NCBI GenBank assembly: GCA_965216965.1
Contig: CBDCGX010000037.1
Coordinates: 1-10,424, forward strand
Reading direction: 5' to 3'
DNA: 10,424 nucleotides
Source: CBDAKK01 sp965216965
GTDB lineage: Bacteria > Spirochaetota > Spirochaetia > WTKD01 > G963693115
In this document: piece by piece, positions 1 to 7,261 of the stretch
How the letters are laid out: each line of letters begins with the position of its first letter
How positions within the stretch are numbered: position 1 is the first letter of the stretch
Program-made: the position numbers and the translations under genes
The notes under the pieces: model-generated
Told to the model about the DNA's origin: nothing
Seen by the model: only the letters and a program-made list of their open reading frames with translations
The model's database searches: none

Positions 1-300
1 ATCTGGAATAAATTCCATAACTTCAAAATCACTCTCGAAAACTCCTGCTACATGTATTGTTTTCGTCGTTCTATAGTCTATGTTTCCAAAATCATTAGTT
101 ATAGATAGTAAGAATGTATCGTCGCATTCAACTGAGATTTGATACTTTATTCCCTCTTCTTCTGTTATGTCAAGGTTGGCTAAATACAGCATATTGAAAT
201 CAGACTGGTATGTCTGTTCAGGAAGAGAATTTATCACAAGAGCTTCTAACCTTCTTGTTAATTCAAAATCAAGGTAGGCATTTATATTAAAATTTTCCAT
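1..300 (-). CDS. Unrecognised protein, N-terminal 100 codons (runs off left edge)
   Basis: The reading frame opens at ATG (300) and stays open for 100 codons to the window edge. Its start overlaps the stop of the 401-aa gene upstream as TGATG, and a strong ribosome binding site (CAGGAG, six bases before the ATG) lies inside the end of that gene, so translation is probably coupled. The translation starts MENFNINAYLDFELTRRLEA and continues with alternating hydrophobic and polar residues (for example YQISVECD and FLLSITND) that suggest beta strands. I see no signal peptide, membrane segment or known motif. Being last in a run of structural genes makes a virion protein likely, but that rests on position only. 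The C-terminus and total length are unknown. Confidence 0.85.
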   Translation of the reverse strand, partial: MENFNINAYLDFELTRRLEALVINSLPEQTYQSDFNMLYLANLDITEEEGIKYQISVECDDTFLLSITNDFGNIDYRTTKTIHVAGVFESDFEVMEFIPD

Positions 301-1505
301 CACTCACTCCTGCTATATGGGATAAATAAAGAAACACTTCTTGCTATTGACCCTGTTATACTGGTAGGCACATTTATTGTACTGCCTGCGTATCTAACTA
401 ATATCTCGTCTTCATAATGTTCTTTTTCATTCATTATTATAGCATTAGAATCAAAAATAAAATTTAACTGCCCACACCCACCATCTACATCCTTACCTAT
501 AGGCTCTTTAATCTCAAAGTACGGGTCTTCTTCTGTAACCTCTATCTTGATACTGTCAAACCCATCATTCGTAGGAAGAACTATAGCTGCTCCGCTAACT
601 GATGTGAACCTTGTGAATATTGCAGTAGGAGTGTATATCATAGAAAAATCATTCTTGTCAAACTTTTTTTTCGGCAATATTACTATTCTACTTTGATATA
701 CATTTGAAACATCATTTATACAGATATCACTAGTCAATGAGCTCTTTAACCCTCCAGTTTTGGATAAGTTTGAGAAAACGTCAACGCTTATATCTGCTTG
801 CGATACCTGGACATAATATATGTTGTCATGATCTTGAAAAGATTCGACCCAAACACAGCCATCTAGCTTTACGAAACCAGGGATTAGTCCCGCTAAATCA
901 TTAACTGTTTTTTCAGATATCTTTGACAAATTATTTTTTTCTATATTAGAATGATTCGACACTGACCCGAATCCAGAGGATTCATTGTATCCGGAATATG
1001 ACACTTCCATATCGCCACTATTTTCTCCCGTATCTTTAGGGCTCTCTCTTATATCGTTATCAGCACTTCCATACCCAATAACGCTCAATCTTGAATTTAT
1101 GGCAAGACCCCGCACGTTCACAATCTTCCCGACATACATTACACTTTCGTTGTATACCATAGCCGCACCAATATATATAGTATCGTATCCCACTTGCAGA
1201 GCACTAATAATAGAAGGTGAAAATTTAGCTTCTCCAGACACAGAGATAGAGAAAAAGTCCTCTATTGTCTCTGATGACAACGAGAATAAGGAACCACCGT
1301 ATACTACTCCTATAGAAATGTAGTCCCTACTGCCCCAAATAGAAAATCCAAGACAATACTTTACATTACTAATGTACGACTCATCTTGTATACGTACCTG
1401 TACTGGCCCATCAGATATAAGAGCGCCTCCTTTATTGTCTACTGCTATTATTGGATAACTGACTTCTTCCCACTTCCAAATCAATAGCTCGTTCTTAAAT
1501 GCCAT
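300..1505 (-). CDS. Beta-rich putative virion structural protein, 401 aa
   Basis: I place the start at ATG (1505, MAFKNELL). The frame can be extended two codons to TTG (1511), but a purine-rich AGAAAGAG site is spaced nine bases from the ATG and only three from the TTG. The start overlaps the end of the 762-aa gene by 11 bases. The N-terminal ~140 residues are short hydrophobic strands separated by Gly/Ser turns. Residues ~146-195 form a Ser/Gly/Asn/Glu-rich linker of low complexity, and a second beta-rich region follows to the end, with RYAGSTINVPTSITGSIA near the C-terminus. This two-domain, linker-joined beta layout suits a tail fibre or tail-tip component, but I recognise no named family. 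No signal peptide, membrane helix or catalytic motif is visible. A run of eight A residues encodes the KKK near residue 279. Confidence 0.9.
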   Translation of the reverse strand: MAFKNELLIWKWEEVSYPIIAVDNKGGALISDGPVQVRIQDESYISNVKYCLGFSIWGSRDYISIGVVYGGSLFSLSSETIEDFFSISVSGEAKFSPSIISALQVGYDTIYIGAAMVYNESVMYVGKIVNVRGLAINSRLSVIGYGSADNDIRESPKDTGENSGDMEVSYSGYNESSGFGSVSNHSNIEKNNLSKISEKTVNDLAGLIPGFVKLDGCVWVESFQDHDNIYYVQVSQADISVDVFSNLSKTGGLKSSLTSDICINDVSNVYQSRIVILPKKKFDKNDFSMIYTPTAIFTRFTSVSGAAIVLPTNDGFDSIKIEVTEEDPYFEIKEPIGKDVDGGCGQLNFIFDSNAIIMNEKEHYEDEILVRYAGSTINVPTSITGSIARSVSLFIPYSRSE

Positions 1506-3783
1506 AATCAAAGTCTCTTTCTTCTATAAAAGTATAGTCACCTATCGACAATCTTAAATATATGTCTTCGTCTAGTAGGAACGAGTTATTCGGGGTCATT
1601 TCTATATTTATTTTAGTATACTCTGATATTAGTACATTTACCGCCTTATTTACTGTTACTCTACTTACAAATTCTCCACTATTTAATGATATAGTGGTAG
1701 CTCCATATTGCATGGTCTCAGGAGGAAGATCAATGATCGTGTCGTTTCCACCTTGGGTCGTTATAAGCTTTTTTTTGTGTGCTGTTACATTATTCCTAGT
1801 ATTCCCATCATAGGATACATAAGATGGTATATATACGCTTATATTATCGAATTCACATATGTTATTTATGTCGTAAAACTCACAAAAATTTCTAGACTCT
1901 ATAGATTCTGAAGAATACATTTTTTTAGAGATATCGTCTCTTAAGATATCTATATACGGCTTATATATTTCCATAAAATCATCAAGTGTCCAGTTTTGTT
2001 CTTCAAGGAATAAATAAAAGGGGAGAGCATATCTATGCTCATTTCCGACCCCCCCATTATATACAAGCCTATCAAAGACTTTGCCTGAAAAGTAAGTAGC
2101 CAGATAAAATGCATCCTCTGGATTGGGTTGCGCTTCAAGAGATAATCTAGAACACTTAGTGCACTCTCCGTTGTCCCCGGCAGTAGGCTCTATATCTCCG
2201 ACTACCCCTATCGTCATAAAACTATTAAGAGGGAGCTCTTCTGGATCAGTCCCATTATCTACATACTGATCCATTTCCTCCTCTGGAAGAAGCCAGTCTC
2301 CATATGGGCCTTGGGAGTTGTTGTCTCCATAACCATATCTAATACATGGGCCATTTGTACCGTCTTCATTCTTTTTCCATTGAATACAATGTTTTGGACC
2401 GAGCAACGATTCTAAAATCGGTTCGTCTTTTGAAAAATTAAACTGTGTCTCTGTCTTGGCAATATCTGTAAAATATCGTACCGTTGTTTCATCGGCATCG
2501 TAATTGTAAAAGTAATATCCATCCTCTGCGAGAGTATTAAACTTCCATTTTATTTCAGATATTCTAGTATCCAGGCCGTAGTGGGTGGTGTCCCACGAAA
2601 ATTTATATAGCTCATACCTATTTCCGCCTGTGTCTATTGTTAATTTACTTGTCCTACACCTTCCAAGAGTTCCCCCATAAAATAAAATCTCTGTCCAATT
2701 ATTGTCGTCTCTATTTTTTCCATATATATGACAAGAGTGAGGAACATCTTTATGACAATTCGTACCATACGTACCAATACTGAATCCTTTTAATTCTAAT
2801 GGTATAGGAAAGCCAATTCCAACCTCTCCACTTTTTCTCATATGGAATATAAACTGACTATTATTGTCGAGATCATACATCATATACATCTCACCATAAT
2901 GTATGCCACCACTTGTCCATAGCTCGTATGGCCAATCTAGATTACTAGTCAATTCAGGAACAGTAGGGCCTGCCCCTAGTCCTACTCCCCCTCGATACCA
3001 CCTCTTAAATGTCTTATAGATAAAAGTTTTATTATGTTTTATTTCAAATGGAGAAACATCATATCCGCCTCCATGCCATCTATAATTAAGCAACTTTGTT
3101 TGTTCTGGATATACATTATTTATAAAGTTAAAGCTCTTTTCTTTGTCTTGATCGTTAAGTCCTTTGCTGGGTCTGACTCCAGTAGTCATGTAGGTTCTTA
3201 GCTTTGTACTGTATACTCTACTGTCTTCCCAGTATTTACTCCATAAACTATCTTCAGCAAAAAAATCTGAGAAAAAGTTAAGGCTCTTAAGCTGGGCTTC
3301 TGTTTCGCTATCGCTGTCTTTTGGGAATATCTTTTCACTACACCTTAAGGGTGGATAACATGGTACTTCTACGGACGTACCGACACACGCACATAGTTTA
3401 TAATTTTTTCCTGAAGTTATACCCATGTCTAATAAGTGGAAAACCTTAAAGGTTTCTTTTGTATTCATGTTTTTTATCATATTTCTAACAAATCCATAAG
3501 AATCGAATTCAAAACTAACTTTAAAACTATCTATTTGTGAAAAATTAGTGACCTCAGTACTCTCATCTATCTTCCTGACAAGATCAAGAGAAAAAGCTTT
3601 TGAATACTCTTTTAAAAAAAATATCTTACCTATTCTTTTTTCAGCAGAAACTATTGTATCTATAGATATAGATAGGTTGAGCGGCTCTCCTTTTTTGATG
3701 TATACCTTTTTTGCTTCAATGTCTCTCCTGGACAGATCGTCCGTTATTTTAAGATATTGAATTAGCTGGTTTAGTAGGATCAT
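1495..3783 (-). CDS. Large putative tail/adhesin protein with discoidin-like domain, 762 aa
   Basis: ATG (3783) is the only plausible start: an in-frame TAG sits immediately before it and the next Met is near residue 102. No good Shine-Dalgarno is present, so initiation may depend on ribosomes finishing the 576-aa gene eight bases upstream. Residues ~285-418 resemble an F5/8-type C (discoidin, galactose-binding-like) fold: strands leading to CHIYGKNRDDNNWTEIL (351-367), then RYELYKFSWDTT (389-400) and RISEIKWKF (407-415). This matches the family pattern of a G-S-N-D-x-x-x-W-x-x-L strand followed by a Y/F-x-x strand and I-x-E-I-x. The last ~100 residues look like a small beta domain. Thirteen cysteines are present, including a cluster at 131-148 and CTKC at 541-544, which is many for a phage structural protein. 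Carbohydrate or receptor binding is inferred from the fold resemblance and the neighbours. No enzyme motif is visible. Confidence 0.93.
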   Translation of the reverse strand: MILLNQLIQYLKITDDLSRRDIEAKKVYIKKGEPLNLSISIDTIVSAEKRIGKIFFLKEYSKAFSLDLVRKIDESTEVTNFSQIDSFKVSFEFDSYGFVRNMIKNMNTKETFKVFHLLDMGITSGKNYKLCACVGTSVEVPCYPPLRCSEKIFPKDSDSETEAQLKSLNFFSDFFAEDSLWSKYWEDSRVYSTKLRTYMTTGVRPSKGLNDQDKEKSFNFINNVYPEQTKLLNYRWHGGGYDVSPFEIKHNKTFIYKTFKRWYRGGVGLGAGPTVPELTSNLDWPYELWTSGGIHYGEMYMMYDLDNNSQFIFHMRKSGEVGIGFPIPLELKGFSIGTYGTNCHKDVPHSCHIYGKNRDDNNWTEILFYGGTLGRCRTSKLTIDTGGNRYELYKFSWDTTHYGLDTRISEIKWKFNTLAEDGYYFYNYDADETTVRYFTDIAKTETQFNFSKDEPILESLLGPKHCIQWKKNEDGTNGPCIRYGYGDNNSQGPYGDWLLPEEEMDQYVDNGTDPEELPLNSFMTIGVVGDIEPTAGDNGECTKCSRLSLEAQPNPEDAFYLATYFSGKVFDRLVYNGGVGNEHRYALPFYLFLEEQNWTLDDFMEIYKPYIDILRDDISKKMYSSESIESRNFCEFYDINNICEFDNISVYIPSYVSYDGNTRNNVTAHKKKLITTQGGNDTIIDLPPETMQYGATTISLNSGEFVSRVTVNKAVNVLISEYTKINIEMTPNNSFLLDEDIYLRLSIGDYTFIEERDFDYGI

Positions 3784-3791
3784 CTAATGGC

Positions 3792-5522
3792 TTATTTGTA
3801 TACTATATATTGGTAGGGGTAGTTTAGGGCCCAACGAATGCCATCAGTAAAAAAATATGTATGAGTTATACTATTATAAATATGTGACCCACGAGGGGGA
3901 ATCTGTATCGGTGTATGATTATTAAGTAAAAGATTAAGAGCATTGCTTGAGTAATTAAATACTTCTATTGCCCATATCTGATAATAATTATTCCAGCTAC
4001 CACCCCTAACCAGCCTGTACCCACTATTATCAGGAAGTCCGCTCCATTTTAAATACTTCGTATCACCACTATGGACTCGTCTAATTTTTCGAATAGGCAA
4101 CGATGGTATTGTAAACAACATAGGAAACACAGAGACTGTTGAGAGTTGACTTTTGAAAGTTATTGTTATTTTTAGCCCTCCATTTGGAAGGAGAGATTCT
4201 ACTGATAGTATATTTCCCTTATACCCGTTCATGTATCCTTGGTGCAGGCCAGAGTCAGTAATATGGCTTTCAAATCCACATCTATTATTCTCTAGGCTTG
4301 AAACCCTTATATAGCAGTCGCGACCACTAGCATAGCCAGTATTAAGAGGTATTTTATATGTATAAAGTCCTATCGAGTCTTCAGTAACTGTAGCATTGTT
4401 GTTTGGCTCATTTCTGTTTTTTAGCGCTGTTGTTCCTCCGGTATTATTTTCTCCCATAAAAAGTTTTTTTAAATTATTCCCGCCTTTTTCAAGCTCAAAA
4501 GATGAGCTATACGCTCGTTGATATGGGCTAGTCCCATGATACATATAGGCATTAAGTTCAAAAATACATCTATTCTTATGGGTTTCAATAAAAATATTTG
4601 ATATATTCTCGTGGTTTACATTGTATGAGTATACACCGCCAATTTCTATATTGATATTTGTTTCTTTCTCCTTTTCTCCGTCTATAAAAATAGAAACAGT
4701 TCCGTCTTTATATTTTACGGCGAGATCATACCAATGATGTAATCTTAAATCTGATTTAAGTACATATACTGTTTTTATATTTCCAATATATGGGTAAAAA
4801 TCAAACACTATATTATTAGTTTCTTTGTCTAATGATATCTGCATTATTTCACTAGAATAGAACAGAGAGAAGTCTCTTATTTCTTCTAAAAAAAATCGTA
4901 TATTCATTGTAAAGTCTGGATACATCTTTAGTCTATCAATGATGACAAGATCTCCAATTTCATCCAAGATAGAGGCATTTGCTGTTTTCCCTTGACCTAT
5001 CTCTAACCTTCTATTTTTTAGAGCAGAAGATGAGCTATTGAAATTATAAGAAATAATATTTTGCTCACCAAAATAATAATGATATACGAGACCATGATCT
5101 ACTGCTTCTTGATCGTCTTGGTACATATAAGAGATATCATTTCCTATCATTTTCATAGTATTTGTATGATAAGCGACTATGCTAGCATCATCTATTCCTT
5201 TATTCCACATTGAAAAAGACTCAATCTTCCCATTCATGGAATTGTTTTCAGTTGATACCCCGCATATTTGAAAAGTATTGGATACTTCTTTTTTTTCATA
5301 AAAACCAAAAAAGAAGTATGGGAAAAGTTTATTGGCTTCAATTTCATACCCAACAAAATCACCATTGTCTTCTTGTTGAGGAGGGGATCTATAGTATAAA
5401 TCTAATACTTCGCTAGGAGAAACATTTATGAATGAATCTTTCTGTACTGGATATTTACCATCCTCATCATAGTAAAAATTCCAGCCCAGATCCTCTAGTG
5501 TAACATTTTCTAGTGCAGACAT
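3792..5522 (-). CDS. LamG-domain putative tail adhesin, 576 aa
   Basis: ATG (5522, MSALENVT) is preferred over the TTG six bases upstream, because AAAGG overlapping the previous stop lies six bases before the ATG and abuts the TTG. Residues ~12-24 (LGWNFYYDEDGKY) match the N-terminal motif of the neighbouring 225-, 280- and 540-aa proteins. Residues ~180-335 look like a LamG/concanavalin-A-like domain: WYDLAVKYKDGTVSIFIDGE (264-283) is the characteristic strand-turn-strand of that fold. An earlier segment, KIESFSMWNKGIDDASIVAY (99-118), resembles the closing strand and helix of another such domain. LKITITF (450-456) matches the family C-terminal motif. About 120 further residues follow, beyond the end of its relatives, and include GYRLVRGGSWNN (501-512). 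LamG domains usually bind glycans, so host-surface recognition is likely. Confidence 0.93.
   Translation of the reverse strand: MSALENVTLEDLGWNFYYDEDGKYPVQKDSFINVSPSEVLDLYYRSPPQQEDNGDFVGYEIEANKLFPYFFFGFYEKKEVSNTFQICGVSTENNSMNGKIESFSMWNKGIDDASIVAYHTNTMKMIGNDISYMYQDDQEAVDHGLVYHYYFGEQNIISYNFNSSSSALKNRRLEIGQGKTANASILDEIGDLVIIDRLKMYPDFTMNIRFFLEEIRDFSLFYSSEIMQISLDKETNNIVFDFYPYIGNIKTVYVLKSDLRLHHWYDLAVKYKDGTVSIFIDGEKEKETNINIEIGGVYSYNVNHENISNIFIETHKNRCIFELNAYMYHGTSPYQRAYSSSFELEKGGNNLKKLFMGENNTGGTTALKNRNEPNNNATVTEDSIGLYTYKIPLNTGYASGRDCYIRVSSLENNRCGFESHITDSGLHQGYMNGYKGNILSVESLLPNGGLKITITFKSQLSTVSVFPMLFTIPSLPIRKIRRVHSGDTKYLKWSGLPDNSGYRLVRGGSWNNYYQIWAIEVFNYSSNALNLLLNNHTPIQIPPRGSHIYNSITHTYFFTDGIRWALNYPYQYIVYK
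5282..5319. repeat. 13-bp perfect inverted repeat, 12-base loop, inside the 576-aa gene
   Basis: Left arm 5282-5294 (atacttctttttt) is exactly complementary to right arm 5307-5319 (aaaaaagaagtat). The arms are AT-rich and lie entirely within coding sequence for FFGFYEKKEV. A third copy of the hexamer, aagtat at 5273-5278, could pair instead with 5282-5287 to form a small competing hairpin. In mRNA the structure would lie about 70 codons into the gene. Function, if any, is unknown. Confidence 0.6.
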
Positions 5523-5528
5523 GGACAA

Positions 5529-5533
5529 CCTTT
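5529..5533 (-). promoter_or_regulatory. Ribosome binding site that fixes the 576-aa start
   Basis: AAAGG overlaps the TAA stop of the 225-aa gene and sits six bases before ATG 5522. It touches TTG 5528, so that codon cannot be used efficiently. This selects the ATG start and implies translational coupling of the two family members. Confidence 0.65.
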
Positions 5534-6209
5534 ATGTTAATTTTGTCTCTGTGATCTGAGCAATAGTGTCAGACATTGTGAATAGGTTAACACCTCTTTG
5601 GTCATCTGTGAAGTCGTATGCCAAGTCAAATGTTATTGTTATTTTTATAGCATTATCTCTTCCTGATGACAAAGCTTTTAGTAGCCCATCCGTACCTCTG
5701 ACTGAACAAATATATTCGTTTTTATTTAATACAACGGAAGTTACATTATATGCAGATACCGTCCTGTCTGCCCCATCGATTTTCTTTATCTGATAAACCG
5801 CGTTGCTATCGTATACCATAGCCATCGCAGTGCGGATCAGTGTACCATCGTTTGTCATAGAGCTTCCAGGGTCAAAAAACATAGATATCTTTTCTGGATC
5901 CGTTATGCAGTTTTGTTGATATGTACCGTATGGTCCTTTTCTGTCCCATGCTATGTTTACAACTCCGTCCCATTTTCTAGCGCCAAATTTATCAACCGGC
6001 TCAATAAATAGAATAGGAGGACCATTTACAAATTCTATTTTTTTTCGAACTCTGTCTCCGTCCTTTAAATAGTCTCTCATGCCTAAATACATCACAACTT
6101 GACCCGTTGACGGATCAACTCTTACCGAGTTATCTGGGGTTATCTCATAATGCAGATCAGGGTCATGATAAAATCTCATGCCTTCTTCATATAAACTTAC
6201 TGTAGTCAT
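5532..6209 (-). CDS. Compact member of the DPDLxYE structural family, 225 aa
   Basis: ATG (6209) follows the stop of the 51-aa gene by one base and has a good AAGGAAG site. This is the shortest of four related-looking proteins and may show the family core without insertions. FYHDPDLHYEI (13-23) is followed by strand VVMYLG (38-43), a middle beta region with FFDPGSSM (111-118), and IKITITF (188-194) near the end. The 280-aa protein has the same elements in the same order (FKDPDLNYEL, VTVYFG, VRMDITF). No signal peptide, membrane helix or catalytic motif is visible. I take it as a virion protein, perhaps a base to which receptor-binding proteins attach, from beta-rich composition and position. 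The biochemical role is unknown. Confidence 0.93.
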   Translation of the reverse strand: MTTVSLYEEGMRFYHDPDLHYEITPDNSVRVDPSTGQVVMYLGMRDYLKDGDRVRKKIEFVNGPPILFIEPVDKFGARKWDGVVNIAWDRKGPYGTYQQNCITDPEKISMFFDPGSSMTNDGTLIRTAMAMVYDSNAVYQIKKIDGADRTVSAYNVTSVVLNKNEYICSVRGTDGLLKALSSGRDNAIKITITFDLAYDFTDDQRGVNLFTMSDTIAQITETKLT

Positions 6210-6210
6210 A

Positions 6211-6366
6211 TCATCTTCCTTCTTTTATTTTTTTTTCAAGTGCAGCTCTTGATCTTGCGTGTAAGTTTTTCATTACTCTTACTTTATCAGGGTCCTTTTC
6301 TTTTAGGAAAGCTTGTTTTAGGTCGTTCAAACCACTTCTATACTTATGGTACTTTGGCAGATTCAT
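6211..6366 (-). CDS. Small basic protein, 51 aa
   Basis: This short gene fills what would otherwise be a 158-base gap. ATG (6366) lies one base after the stop of the 280-aa gene and has a GTGGAG site seven bases upstream. TGA (6213-6211) lies one base before the ATG of the 225-aa gene. The product starts MNLPKYHKYRSGLNDLKQAF and is rich in Lys and Arg, with a predicted helical C-terminal half (RVMKNLHARSRAALEKK, 30-46). It resembles the 62-aa protein upstream: both have LxKY near the start, then K(H/Y)R and a Gly, and later R(V/T)MKxxH with a Lys-rich tail. The fit of both ends to neighbouring genes supports a real gene. Possible roles are a nucleic-acid-binding or assembly-linked virion protein, but nothing identifies one. 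Confidence 0.82.
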   Translation of the reverse strand: MNLPKYHKYRSGLNDLKQAFLKEKDPDKVRVMKNLHARSRAALEKKIKEGR

Positions 6367-6367
6367 A

Positions 6368-7210
6368 TTATAGCTCCACTTTCTCTACAAGAACATTTTT
6401 AAGACCAAAAACTTTTAGTCTAAAATTGAAGTCCTGGTTTGATCCAGTATATCCAGACGGGATACCAAATGTAATATCCATTCTTACTTTATTTGCTACA
6501 CCTGATTGAAGTGTTTTCATCCTTGGAATAATGTCATTTGCCTGGGTAACATCGTCATTTGCATTGGGATATGTGTATGCCCAAAAATCTTTAACATACC
6601 AATCATCTGCTGGGATGTCGTCTCCATGATTAAAAAGCATAAACCTGTCTTCATGAGTAGGATGTCCTCCATAAAATATCTCTCTTGTCATGATTATCTC
6701 ATTATTTATATCCATCGGGTCTCTTTTTGCAAGCCTATACGCTCCCGCAGTAACATTTCCTGCAGTAGACCACCCATACTTAAATTCACCTATATTAAAA
6801 TTGGCTTGTAAGGTATGGTCATTGGTTGTTGAAGTATGATTATCTGTACCGTCCACATAATAAAAATTAGCTATATTATTATTCGGATTCAAATCAGTTA
6901 CATCATCTTCATCTGGAGATATAACAGATACATCAGATACAAAATTGACAGCCTGTTCTTCGATTTGCCCACCTTGGCCATCATCTACCATTCTTACGAG
7001 CGTCCACAAAAAGGTATCATTTTCACCGAGTGTTATTTTTGTTCTGGTGTATTTTTTTAGAGCAGGATCATAATCATCCCAAGCTCCAAAATATACTGTT
7101 ACTGTTTGTGTTTGCTGAGAGATGCTGTTTAGGGCTATTTTAAGGTCTCCTGCTACAAGCTCATAGTTTAAGTCTGGGTCTTTAAAAAGTTTGAAACCTA
7201 ATGAAGTCAT
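6368..7210 (-). CDS. DPDLxYE-family putative structural protein, 280 aa
   Basis: ATG (7210) has a strong AGAAGGA site nine bases upstream and is the first gene after a 51-base gap that contains a promoter-like sequence. FKLFKDPDLNYEL (6-18) and VTVYFG (37-42) match the start of the 225-aa protein, and VRMDITF (242-248) with NFRLKVFGL (262-270) matches its end. The middle differs: an acidic, Asp/Asn/Thr-rich stretch at about 98-135 is followed by an aromatic-rich region (FKYGW, FYGGHPTHEDRFMLF, DDWYVKDFWAYTYP). No membrane helix, signal peptide or catalytic motif is seen. It is most likely a virion component related by duplication to its neighbours. Asp clusters could bind metal ions, but no standard binding loop is clear. 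Confidence 0.93.
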   Translation of the reverse strand: MTSLGFKLFKDPDLNYELVAGDLKIALNSISQQTQTVTVYFGAWDDYDPALKKYTRTKITLGENDTFLWTLVRMVDDGQGGQIEEQAVNFVSDVSVISPDEDDVTDLNPNNNIANFYYVDGTDNHTSTTNDHTLQANFNIGEFKYGWSTAGNVTAGAYRLAKRDPMDINNEIIMTREIFYGGHPTHEDRFMLFNHGDDIPADDWYVKDFWAYTYPNANDDVTQANDIIPRMKTLQSGVANKVRMDITFGIPSGYTGSNQDFNFRLKVFGLKNVLVEKVEL

Positions 7211-7235
7211 GTTATTATTTCCTTCTAAAATATAT

Positions 7236-7252
7236 TTTTCAATATTATATCA
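7236..7252 (-). promoter_or_regulatory. Candidate extended -10 promoter upstream of the 280-aa gene
   Basis: The 51-base gap after the 540-aa gene contains TGATATAAT (7252-7244), an exact match to the extended -10 consensus TGnTATAAT of the main bacterial sigma factor. No good -35 sequence lies 16-18 bases upstream, which extended -10 promoters do not strictly need. Initiation about seven bases downstream would leave a leader of roughly 25 bases carrying the AGAAGGA ribosome binding site. The sequence is AT-rich, so a chance match is possible. Confidence 0.45.
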
Positions 7253-7261
7253 TAAAAGGCT

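Noticed and set aside
985..1323. 112-codon open frame on the plus strand
   Set aside because: It lies wholly within the 401-aa gene on the opposite strand, has no ribosome binding site, and its composition is what antisense of a Ser/Tyr-rich gene gives.
1950..2138. 62-codon minus-strand frame inside the 762-aa gene
   Set aside because: It overlaps a long, convincing gene in another frame and has no start signal; a shadow frame.
5523..5528. TTG start giving a 578-aa instead of 576-aa protein
   Set aside because: The AAAGG site abuts the TTG but is correctly spaced for ATG 5522.
6240..7060. Three plus-strand open frames opposite the 51- and 280-aa genes
   Set aside because: The minus-strand genes have ribosome binding sites, tight spacing and family similarity; the plus-strand frames have none of these.
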